Assembly: GCA_039519185.1 (NCBI GenBank)
Contig: CM076849.1
Location: 84,057,289 to 84,121,288 of the forward strand
DNA from: Astragalus membranaceus
Lineage: Eukaryota; Streptophyta; Magnoliopsida; Fabales; Fabaceae
Direction: 5' to 3'
DNA length: 64,000 bases
The position numbers were made by a program, and so were the translations under genes. Every line of letters begins with the position of its first letter. Position 1 is the stretch's first letter. Under the pieces are notes generated by a model. The model saw nothing but the letters and a program-made list of their open reading frames with translations. It ran no database searches and was not told where the DNA came from. Shown piece by piece: positions 34,551 to 45,053 of the stretch.

Positions 34551-37500
34551 ATTACAGCATACGATGGCTTCCCTTCTATAACGTACCTTCGATCACACAG
34601 TAACATCGACCACCAACACGCCCAAGGCATGAGAGGGGTGGCCCATGAAGCTGGTCATAGTCATGGTGGTAGGGACGAGATCTTCGGCATTCTTATCGAG
34701 CTTCTTCATGTTAGCCAAAGGCGTTATATTCAATACAACCCCACCATCCACGAATACCCTATTAAAGAGCTTCCCGTTTAGGTGAGCTTTGATATATAAC
34801 GACTTCAAATGCTTCACCATGTCCGTCGTAGGTTTCTCAAATAGCATCTCTTCAGTCACCTGATTGTCTGACTCTGTCAAGGCAGCTCATTCTGCCTCAT
34901 CAGCAAAAACTTCACCTTCAAGTTCCTTGGGTTGTCCTTTGGCTCCACAGACTCTAATGGCAGCAAACCCACCATTTCTATTCCTGCAAGGAAACTTCCT
35001 TCGTCCTCATCCAGTATGGCATCTAAAATAGAATCATCCATCAGTTCCTCCTCAAACACGAGTGGCCCGAATGGATCCTCTGCACCATCATCCATATCGA
35101 TGTCGACGGCTTTCTCGGCCAACGACCTTGGGCCTTCCTTAGAATAGGGCTCCTCAGTGTCAATCTTTTGTGCCATGGTCTTTCTCGAGCTATGGGGGCC
35201 ATACAAACACTCCATTACATCCTCGTTATTGGGCTACCAGCTATCTGCACTGCTCCAATCATGTTATTCACTTCAGTTTCCCCCTCAGGAACAATGTCAA
35301 GGATAGGTGTCTCGACGGGTCACTGCTTGTGATATCCTCGGTGGTTTTAGGAAAAGCCTAATCCAATGCATTGGCTACAGAGGCCCGAGGAATCTCCTGT
35401 GCGTCTGTGCCCCGAGCTGCGGTTAGCATTTGCAACATGTCCTTCATCTTTTGGATAGCCCTCGCCCTCTGCACCCTTCTCTTTTGAGAGCGTGACTGAG
35501 TCGTTACTTTGGGGGGAAACTCTTTAGACACCCTCTTTGTCATCCACTGGTCTTGGCCCTCAACTCCTTGTCACTCATGACAGTAATGTCTACGGAGACC
35601 AAACCTTGCTCCGTTATTACCCTTGTCACCTTATTTTCTCCCTTAGGGGCGGACCTCTTGCCAGGGGTGGTTTCACTCGCCTGCCTAATATTACTATCGG
35701 AAGGCGAGTGCTGCCTTTCAGGAAAAGGGTGTGTAGGCCACGGCTTTGGCTCCTTTGGCTGAGCTTTTGATCTCTCCAGGTTTAGCTTGGACAAATGAAA
35801 CTCCCTCAACTCCTGAGTGAGCCTGCCAGGCCCGGGCAACTTTCTACGAGTCCTCCTGGGCTCGCTTGGCTCTCCTACCTCCAACCTATGGTGCAAGTAA
35901 GCCATGCGGTCCTCCACGGTAGACCCCCTAACCTAGAGTTCCCAATCGGTCGAAAACCGATAGCATCTTCTTAGGAAGTCTTTCTCCTTTGGGCACCAAG
36001 ATGTACTTCTTCCTGCCCTTTCTCTTATCGGCCCCCGTGAAACAGATCATATATATGCCCATTGCGGGGAAAGGGTTTGTGTCAACAGTCATCTCAGCCA
36101 CACCCTTCTCGGCCAACTTGAATCTCCCCTCAGTAATAGCCTTTTGGATGGCTCAGCGGAATACAATACAATTGGCAGTGCCGTGGTTATAAGAATTATG
36201 CCACTTGCAATATTTCTTCCCTTTCAACTCTTCGGGGGGAGGAATCTTATGGCCATAAAGTAGCCGAATCTGCTTGTCTTTGAGTAGGTAGTCAAAGATT
36301 TGATTAGTCTTAGAGATGTCAAAGGAAAATTCAGTCCTGTTACTTGACTCGTCCTTCTCTTTGTCGTTAGCAGGTTTCAGAGTTGGACATGAGTATGTCT
36401 TCCCTTTGACTATCTCGGCTGCCACGATGTCTGTCGGGGGTTCGACTGAATCACCATAGTCCGAGTCGTCCTCGGCATTGTCTACAGCCACGAGATGTGG
36501 TCCTCAGCCTCTAGTATCCTTTCTCTTCTCCTTTTCCTGTATTGCTCTATCTGAACAGCCCTAGATGCTCGGCTACTGAGGTCATGGCAGACATGACCAA
36601 CAAGCCTCTCCTTCAACTGTGGGTGCATTCCAGCGATAGCCATGGAAGTAAGTAGCAATTCTGGGAACTGAACCGAACACTTCCCGGCCGTCTTTCTGAA
36701 TCTTTCAATCAAATCGGTCACGACCTCGTCCAGAGACCCCAATCATCTGTGGGTATGGTTGTGAACCCACCAGATACGATACAAGTGCCTCTGGATACGG
36801 TTGACTAGGCGACAAACTAACCAAACCAGGTGGGGGTGATACCCATGGTTGTTGGTTGGAATAGTAACTGTTGTGTCTGCCATGCCCTAACTTTGGGCTG
36901 AAGACTTTCCCCCTGCATGGGGAGGATAGTTAGTCGTCGAGGGGCACCCATAGGATGATCCCTGCGGTAAACCAATCAACCCCATAGCCTCGGGCGGCCT
37001 TCTGGCCATCTGCACTTGTCCCTGTTGAAGATTAGCCGTGTTAGTAACTGTTGCCATAAACTACCCCCAGTGTTGGCGTTGGCAAAATCAAAAGGCTGAG
37101 GATATGTAAGGTTAGTAGTTACCTGATGAGAATGTGCCTGTTGAGGCTCGACCATATTGCCATACTGCGGAGTCTGTTGCACGCTCCCCATTGGGTTGGG
37201 TAATCCTCCCTACGGTTGGCCGGGACCACCAAGACTCGTTGCACTGCTGGCCTGCGTAGCACGCCTTTGCTCCTGTTCCTTGGCCCTTTGCACTTCGTTG
37301 TGCACCATAGGTTTAACTATGTCAGCCAATTGTTGGGAGACTTGGTACATGATATTGTGAATCCCCATGTCTATCTGTTGCCGAATGAACGACGCACTCA
37401 TCACTACGGGTCCTTCGTCAATTGGTTGCGGTTGGTCATGAGGTTCCACATCAACTGGCTGAGTCGAGGCTCCCGACGTACCTGCCGTTTCAGTGTTTTT

Positions 37501-37630
37501 GGCCTTCACCAAACTTGTCTTTTTGGATGCAGAGTTTGGTTCCGACTCAGGCTTCGACCAGAGCATAAGAACACACCGATGATAATCCAGGCCAGGCAAA
37601 ATAAACTCGAAGGTTTATTTACCTATGTCT

Positions 37631-37650
37631 ATCCCACCGGGTGTGCCGAT
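37631..37650 (-). other. Retrotransposon primer-binding site
   Basis: On the minus strand ATCGGCACACCCGGTGGGAT lies two bases inside the LTR end, in the position and style of a plant Ty3/gypsy tRNA primer site (compare TTGGCACGCCCGGTGGG types). Confidence 0.65.
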
Positions 37651-37652
37651 TT

Positions 37653-37939
37653 TGTTGTCGTCAAACACTTCAATCCTAGTCGTAGAATCGGCCAGAGGTT
37701 TGGACAGTCTGTGATTCCTTTTTCTTCAAGCGATTGCGTCGAGGAAGGAACTTTGTTCCTCCATTATGGGTTTCCTAACTCCTCCAAAGAGTGTTAGGTT
37801 AGGTGTGAGAGGGACGTGTGACTTGGATTATCTACGAAACTAAGGAAACATAAAGAGAAAGCCATCAAGCGAAGATAAAAATAAATAAATAAATTACTTG
37901 TGTATTGATTGATGTGTGTCTTTGAACTGTACAAGTACT

Positions 37940-38019
<80 letters not shown>

Positions 38020-38512
38020 AGCCTTCGTTGGCCACTACTCGAGCCTACATCTGCCCACCGTTGAATTAATTATGATCAACGATTCTAATTATGCCCGCCC
38101 CTAGAAATTCGGAGCCCACTCCTCCACGACCTCACTAGCACGGTTAGTGGGGTAAAACTCTCGTCGCTCCGCTCTCCACGGGGTCTTGTGTTTCTTGATC
38201 TTAACCGCTCCAACGTGATATGCCATCGTGCGCTAAATACTTGCGCTCCAAGCAAGTATTTTCTGTCTTGGCCGCAATCTTCTTCGACCAAGTTCTACCT
38301 ACGACCTTCGGCTGTTGGTACCTCAGCTGAGTCATTCTGTGGTCGAGGCACCCTCCCACTGAGTTCTGTAGTTCCTCAGTGTCTTGTCTTCCTTCGAGTT
38401 CTCATAATCATACCTCTGCCTGCTTAACCCGAATATGCCGTGGCTGGCACTGCCCTATTGCTCTTATGATTCACTCTAGCACCTATTTTCCCCCTTTTCC
38501 CCTCGACCAACA
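37653..38512 (-). repeat. 5' LTR of the Ty3/gypsy element
   Basis: On the minus strand it starts TGTTGGTCGAGGGG (38512) and ends GACGACAACA (37653), 860 bp, directly followed by the primer-binding site and gag. It contains an (AT)n tract at 37942-38015. Only this LTR is present in the window, so the other end of the element is lost or unrecognised. The next five host bases are ATATT. Confidence 0.7.
37942..38015. repeat. (AT)n microsatellite
   Basis: Uninterrupted TA repeat of about 74 bp inside the 5' LTR. Confidence 0.95.
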
Positions 38513-38627
38513 ATATTATTTTATTTTGGGTGTTAAGAATGATTAATTAAAATTAATAACTAATACTCAATATTGTAAAAATATCAATGTTAAAGTGTCA
38601 AATAATAGTTGTAGCTTGTTGGACACG

Positions 38628-38711
38628 GTAAGAGTTTTCTATCCAAACGGTTTGCGCCCGAATACATTAAACCGACCCGTAACACGTCGCGTTTGGATAG
38701 AAGACTCTTAC
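38628..38711. repeat. 22-bp inverted repeat upstream of the CWC16-family gene
   Basis: GTAAGAGTTTTCTATCCAAA (continuing CG, 38628-38649) pairs with 38690-38711 with one mismatch, and an inner CGGTTT...AAACCG extends the stem. The loop is about 30 bp. It lies 136 bp before the ATG, within the probable promoter or 5' UTR. Confidence 0.8.
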
Positions 38712-38846
38712 TTTTATCGCCTTCAACTTCAGAACAGAAAGCCTTCGAAATACTCCTACGATTATTCATTCGAATTGAAGATTTCTGAATCAGTGAAGAA
38801 GCTGTGGGGGAAAAAGCCTCTTAATTTTTAAAGAAGATAAATAACA

Positions 38847-41800
38847 ATGGTACGGTTTTTCTTTTTCTAATTGCTTGATTGCGTGACCATGATTAGGGTT
38901 TTTATTTCAATCGCATGATTTTCAATTTTCAATTGTGGAGTTGCGTGAGCATGATTAGGATTATTTCTTCCAAAATAATCCGTGCGGTTTCAAGTTGTTT
39001 GATTTGTGGTTTGCTATGTGGAGATTCTAGACATCGTTTGTAGTTCGTTTTGATTGGAAATAGGGGTTTTCGTATGTTGGCTTGAGATCCTTTTTTTGGG
39101 TGACTGGTTTGAGATCCTTTATAAGCATGGAATTAAAACCCTTTAATGATTATGCTTAGTGTTGATGGGGGAATTTTATAAAACTTGAAAAGACAGGGCA
39201 TATTCATAATGGTGAGTATGCATGAGGTTCGTGTCTGATGTGTATAATGCTGCGAATTATTGCAACTGTTTTCCTTTTGAGATCAGTTATGGGATTCTGG
39301 ACTTGATGTTGTAAGGCAGTTGTTAGTTTTTCTGTTTCTTTCTTTACTCTTTTGGCATAAGAGTGATTTTGGGTGTTTGTATTGTATCTATTAGTTAATT
39401 TCCTGGTGAACTGAACTTGCTCTTCTTGGACTTTTACAGTCTTCACTTGCAGCTGCTAGAGCGGACAACTTTTACTATCCCCCTGAATGGGACCCGAGTC
39501 AGGTATGCTTGCATGACAGTCATTACGTTGTGTAGTAGCGTAGAATAGATTAGTATCAGGAGACTCATCTTCATTGTTCTTTCTTTCAGGGTTCACTGAA
39601 CAAATTTCATGGCCAACATGCCTTGCGAGAGCGGGCAAGAAAATTAGATCAGGGTATCCTGATCATAAGGTAATCAATCAGCTAACGGTAGCCACATTAA
39701 GTCATTGAATCTTGTAAACAATAACCGTTTTTGAATGATGGTTCTTCAACATTATATCCTTTATTTGTTGAGTGATTGATGTCTATTATGTATCTTGGAC
39801 ATACATGTAGACTTTCAGGGGTACAAACATCTTGATTGGTGTTATGATTTTTTACCATATTCTAAATTTGTTTACGAATGTATATTCTTTTAAATGTATT
39901 TTTTGGAACTTGTTCTTACAATTTATAATTTGCTTGTTTATTCATTTCGGAGTAGTTGATGTATATACATCACCTATTAACAATGCTTTTTCTCACTAGT
40001 TGGAGTCATTTAGTTCTAAATATTTTGCGATGGTTTCGTGCAGAATTTTCCAAAGTCTTACCCTACCTACCTCTAATTATTAAGCTATCTGCTATTTTAT
40101 GAACTATGAATAATTGGCTTTTGACAAACACAGTGATGTCTTTTGATCTGTGTAGCAAACCCCATATAGTGGGGAAGTGCTTTGGTAGGTGTTGCTTGTA
40201 TAAATGTATGATATATCTAAGATACCTAAGCTAATATATATCCAAGCTATAAATAAAGTTTCTTCTGATGTTCTTTCTTCAAAGGTTAGGCCAAAATGGT
40301 TTTCTCAAGATACCATGTTGAAATTGTTTTACTTTTAACCTTTAATTTCCCGTGACATAATTATGCTGCTTTCAGGTTTGAGATGCCTTTTAATATATGG
40401 TGTGGAGGATGCAATTCAATGATTGCGAAGGGTGTCCGGTTTAATGCAGAGAAAAAGCAAGTTGGAAATTATTACTCAACAAAGGTATGTTGATGTTGAC
40501 CACAATTACATTGGACTGAAACTTATTTTTACAGGAGCAGTATTAATTGCATTATTTTTCTATTGTTTGGATGAACCTTAAAACAAGACTTAATTTCCTT
40601 GCTAATGCAAAAAAACACCTATATATTTTCCACTCTGCCTGCCCCTATATTGTGGGTGGATAATGGTTATACCTTGTTTGCAAGTTTTGTGCATTCTTTA
40701 AACTTGAATGTACATACATATATAATGATGTTCAACCTATCTAAATTTGTAACTATTTTCTAATAAATGTTTATTGGTTTCGTCAGATATGGAGCTTTAC
40801 CATGAAGTCTGCTTGTTGTAAACATGATATTGTTATTCAGACTGATCCTCAGAACTGTTTATATTTAGTTATCAGTGGAGCCCAGAAAAAAACTGAGGAT
40901 TTTGATGTTGAGGATGCAGAAACTTTTGAGTTACCTGCTGATGAAGGTATACATTAGAATAACAGTATTAATGAAGAAATTTTGACAGTTTCACTCTCTA
41001 CTTCCTTAATAATTATTCGCGGGCTTGCCTAAACTAGCTTATTGTTATTGCACTTGCCAATTTTATTATAGAAGCCCAGAAAGCATGCTATGAGACCCTA
41101 GGGTCCAATGGCTGTTTTCTGTGGACTGGGTTTAATTTCCTTTTAAATCTAGCACTATTCCTTCCTCAGCGTTTTTCGTTTGGTCAAGTGTAGTAACTGA
41201 TCTGCTAGTGTCAATGTTAGCTAAATATCTTAATCATGATTTTTTCTTTTTTGGTTTTAGAGAGGGGTAAGCTTGCAGATCCATTTTACCGCCTTGAACA
41301 CCAAGAACAAGATTTGAAAAAGAAAAAAGAAGCTGAACCAGTGCTTGTGCGCCTCCAGCGGCAATCTGATACCAGGCATTCAGATGACTATTCTATCAAT
41401 AAGGCTATGCGGGCCCGACTTAGAGTATGTTACTTTTCATACTAAACCCAAACACTAGCAATCAGTTTGTTGTAATAGAACCGACACTAAGTTGACAACT
41501 TTAAAACTGTTACTATAGTGAATAGTGGTATATGCTAAGATAACACATTTAAGTGTTTAGTGTCATAGTGTGTAATTAATAGTATATAACTATGAAGCTG
41601 ATAGGACTAAGCTGTTATGGTTGTTATGTGGCTTAGGACTTAGTTAGCTAGTTAGTTACAATTTGTTAATTAGGTTGAGTTAGTTAGTTAATTGGTTGAA
41701 TGGTTAGTTAGTGAATACCATTAAGGCATATAGCCTATAAATAGAGAAGAGGGATTAGGGAGGAAGGCATGTAATCATTTGTAAAGAATTGGGCCTTATG

Positions 41801-43464
41801 GCACTATGGAGAGTTCTAGAGTCTCTCGAATACTCTAAGGATACATTGTAATCATCCTTTTCGTTCAATCTACTAGTTGGTTCCTATCAACTGGTATCAA
41901 AGCTACTCTAACTAAACTTCTAAACTCTAAACTCTATTTATAACTCACAAAGAAGTAAGAAGGCAGTTACAACTCACAACAACTAACTACCAAACAGAAC
42001 TAGCACATCTAAACTCCCCCCATTGATCCTTTAAAAAATTCTTCCCCTTTTTCCTATAATAGAGCTTAAGGATCTTCTATGTAGTTAATCGCGCCGGTAG
42101 CGGCCACAATCACGGCGGAGCGTGGCGTCGTGGTGGTCCACTGCCACACAATAGGCTGTGGCGGTATGGATTAGGGTAGCGGGAGGAGCGGTGGAATCAC
42201 GAGTTCGTTGCGGGTCGAAGACGTAGAGAAGATGAGAAGACATGGAATTTCATAACTGGCCCTGAATTTTAAACGTGAAAAGACATTAATACCTCACATA
42301 TTTAACTGTTTATTTCTGTTTTAAAAGTTTTTCTGTTTTTTTAACGGTGGGTGAATTTCTTTTAACTTAGACTCTTCTAACAGTATCGTACCCAGTTCTC
42401 TCTATTTAACACTTGCACTGTTCATCTTCTCCCTGTTTCAAGCAGTATGCGTCCCTGCTCTCTCTATTTTATTCACTGTTCATATTCTCCATCTTGTCCC
42501 TATTTTCTTTGCGTCCAGCCATACTGAAACACATTCTCTCAAAGCCTCAGGAACAGGTCGCTTCCTCTGTTGCTTCTCTATTTTTGTTCCTCTGTTTTTA
42601 TTTCAATAGCTTGCTTTCTCTGTTTTTATTCATCTGTCTACCGAATGTTTTATCTCTGTTTTTTCAACAGCTTCATCTCTTTTTTAGCCTTTATATGTGT
42701 ATGGTATAAGTTTGGTATTTTGTTTTCCTAGACTTCGGCGTAGCGGTCATACTGCTACACTACAATAGCGTTTTTTGGGGTCGGACACTTTACTGCGCTA
42801 TTTGCTATTAACTCTGTTCGTGGAGAGACTCCTTGATTCATAGGAGGCCTAACAGAATTAGAGAGTTCCATTTTGTCAATTGACTCAAAGCAGCTCCGTT
42901 TCTGTGATAAATTAGGGGAAATCTATCTTTCATTCTGTTTCTTGTCCATTTCTAATTTTCTATCGGTTGCTTGACTAATACTTTGTATTCTGGTTTATTT
43001 TTCTTTTGATGTTACTTGTTCTAACTTCCCATTTGAATTTTTCTTTTCCATTTCTATCTGTTCATCTTGCTGTAACGAATGTTAATACTTTTCTATTGTC
43101 TCAGAGTCAAAAGAAAAGGGTTGCTGAAGAAGAGATTGCTTCCAGAAAAAGAGGCCTTGGCATACGACTACTTCCAGCTGCAGAACAAGATGCTGCTAAT
43201 GCAAAAAAAGTGGTGTTTCCAAGTAAGTTTGACAAAAATAGGAAGGAAAAGCGGGCTTTGATTAATGCGACATCCATCTTCCCTGGACTATCTAGCTCTT
43301 CCATGTCTGATAAGAGAAGACTAGAGCTGGAATCTAAAAGAAGAAAAATTTCTGCAACTACGACATCAAGCCTTCTAACTGGTGGATTTAAGCCATCATC
43401 ATGGTGTCAGGGTACTGTTTCATCAAGCAGGCAAAAGGGAGCTACAATGACGGTAAGACGGTAG
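38847..43464 (+). CDS. CCDC130: CWC16-family (CCDC130/Saf4-type) pre-mRNA splicing factor, seven exons
   Basis: Exons: 38847-38849, 39440-39502, 39590-39669, 40376-40484, 40787-40946, 41261-41424, 43105-43464; joined they give 312 residues. All introns are GT-AG and phases agree across joints. The ATG is alone in its exon (ACAATG then GTACGG). The start SSLAAARADNFYYPPEW, then LNKFHGQH, FEMPFNIWCGGC, GVRFNAEKKQVGNYYSTK and IQTDPQNC are family hallmarks. Cys58/Cys61 (CGGC) and Cys95/Cys96 are the likely zinc ligands. The C-terminal half is basic and charged with nuclear-signal-like clusters (KKRVAEEE..SRKRG, SKRRK). Members act in the nucleus with the spliceosome at the catalytic stage. The last codons could differ if GTAAGA at 43453 is used as a donor. 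The 1.7-kb last intron holds a copia LTR. No defect seen. Confidence 0.92.
41613..41903 (+). mobile_element. Ty1/copia-type LTR with primer-binding site, in intron 6
   Basis: The LTR runs from TGTTATGGTTG (41613) to CCTATCA (41889), 277 bp, with a TATA box (TATAAATAGAG, about 41745). It is followed by TGGTATCAAAGC (from 41892), the initiator-Met tRNA primer site used by copia elements. Leader-like sequence continues to about 42260. No gag-pol and no second LTR are seen, so it is a truncated copy. It lies in sense orientation inside the last intron. Confidence 0.75.
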
Positions 43465-44455
43465 AAAGCTGAAAAATGTCTGAAACGTTGGTGTGCAGAT
43501 TTTCACCTTAGACCTTGCCAATCGGTCGGTATTAAAGCACGTATATAGAAATTGCTTTTTGGCAAGAATGTATTGTGTATTGTATTGTAAATCATTTGAG
43601 AAATTGCAGTGGACCTGTGTACCTTCACAAACCCAAAATTTAAAGCAAGTGTGATTTCCCTTCAAGGAAGTTGAATCCTTATAATGTTTATGACATAGGG
43701 TATTGGAGATTAAAAATCAAAAAATAGAAGAGAGTAAACTTTTTATGTTCAATATTAGGAAATTCTAAGAATAAAATAGTTATCGTAACTTTTTTATTGA
43801 TTTTTTATTCATTAAACTTTATACATTAAAGGTGAGTGTCCATTCTTGAATTTTAACACTTTCATAATTTACTCTAACTCGAGTATTTCCAAATTATTTT
43901 TATTTAAATTTATTGAGAATGTGAGAGACCTGTTTGGCATAATCGCCGATAACAGCCGGAAAGACTTCAGAACAAGGTCCATACTTCCTACAAACCCCCT
44001 ACTCACTAGACACCTTCAATATCCCCAAAATACCTTTGCTTCCTTAAACCAATTTTTCACAATCTCCCTCTCTCACACACCCACACCCCCTTTCCAAACC
44101 CTAAACCATCGAACCCTTCTCCGTCTCTCACAATCTCCCTCTCGCACTCTTCTCCCTCTTCAGTCGCCTCCCTCACTCTCTCACTTACTCCTAGTAACAT
44201 CTCTCTCTCACTCAGTCACTCGTAATCACTCAGGTATGCTACTCTCACTCTTCTCCATGTCCGTGGATATTTACATGGTTCGGTAGTTTGTTAACGAAAT
44301 GGTTCGGCCTCAAACTTCCGTACTTGGTTTGTTGGTTTTTTAATGGAACTTTTGGAAATGTAATTTCGAACCAGTTCAGATGTAAACTTCCGAACTAGGA
44401 GTGTTTTTACTTCCTACTGGGCACTTCTGATTTCTTCTTTTTTGAATTTTAATTT
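43465..44455 (+). other. 3' flank of the splicing-factor gene and 5' leader of the next gene remnant
   Basis: 43465-43845 is AT-rich 3' flank. 44040-44235 is a C/T-rich leader (CTCTCTCAC phrases) ending in a CAG/GTATGC donor-like junction at about 44232, followed by intron-like sequence to about 44460. It is probably the 5' UTR and first intron of the plant-mobile-domain remnant. The ORFs here are C/T-rich by-products. Confidence 0.45.
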
Positions 44456-45053
44456 ATGTTTAATAGTTTTTTAGGGATATCAAAGACTAGGGGAGGTGGT
44501 TCTTCTAGACATGCACGGGACGACGACGACGACAGAGTGCGTCCTACAACTTCCGTTCGCAATAGGAACACGCAAATGCGTGGACATGGACCCGGACGGG
44601 GCGGACGGACCAGGATGTATATCGAAGACCCACCACATGCCGATGCTGCTCTTCAGTATGATGATATTCAGCATGATGCTGCTGATTTTTGTAGCCGTTG
44701 ACTTAGCTGGTCCTGCTCCTGTTGATGCTGATGCTGCTGCCCTAGTTGGTGAGCCCGCCACATCAGCACCTACATATCCGTTCCTGGGTGGTTTGGATGA
44801 CAGATCGGTATTTCCTACCTACAGCTCACACATAGCTCGGAAGATATGGGAGGGGACGGCAAGTTTATTCCTATTTAAATTAACTAAGTTTTTTCAATTG
44901 TTATGTTTTCTTAAATATTTGAGGACGCTGCTCGTGCTTATCTTCTACACCTGCTGGGGTGCACCCTCTTCACCGACAAGTCTGGGAATAAGGTGAAAGT
45001 GGGGTTTCTTGGGATGCTCGTTGACCTAGAGCAGACTAGCAGCTACACCTGGG
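44456..45053 (+). pseudogene. Plant mobile domain (MAIN-like) gene remnant, truncated
   Basis: The plus strand reads a basic, Asp-rich leader (SRHARDDDDDRVRP...RGHGPGRGGRTR), then, after a frame change, TYPFLGGLDDRSVFPTYSSH.ARKIWEGT. After an intron-like gap, from about 44920, it reads DAARAYLLHLLGCTLFTDKS, then VGFLGMLVDLEQTSSYTWG. These are the signatures of the plant mobile domain found in MAIN-like proteins and many legume transposon-derived genes. The frame stops dead at 45053, where an Ogre/Tat-like LTR begins, so the C-terminal part is missing from this side. A stop (CCGTTGA) and frame switch near 44700 mean the N-terminal part is also damaged or includes an unrecognised intron. Confidence 0.7.

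Larger units (their letters stand above)
31985..37610 (-). pseudogene. Ty3/gypsy gag-protease region, degraded, split by a solo LTR
   Basis: On the minus strand, downstream of its 5' LTR: a gag N-terminal part (about 37599-37210), a gag core piece (about 36742-36482), a degenerate knuckle (KYCKWHNSYNHGTANC, about 36200), a basic linker (35917-35358), an acidic segment (35215-34877) and a retropepsin start (FVDGGVVLNITPL, about 34740, with DGG where DSG or DTG is usual). After the solo LTR at 32162-34550 the protease continues at 32161-32070: LGRD, TAG stop where Trp is expected, IHTSECMPL..LHQKL. Many stops and frame changes occur throughout. RT is not contiguous. The lineage within Ty3/gypsy is not resolved. 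Confidence 0.75.
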
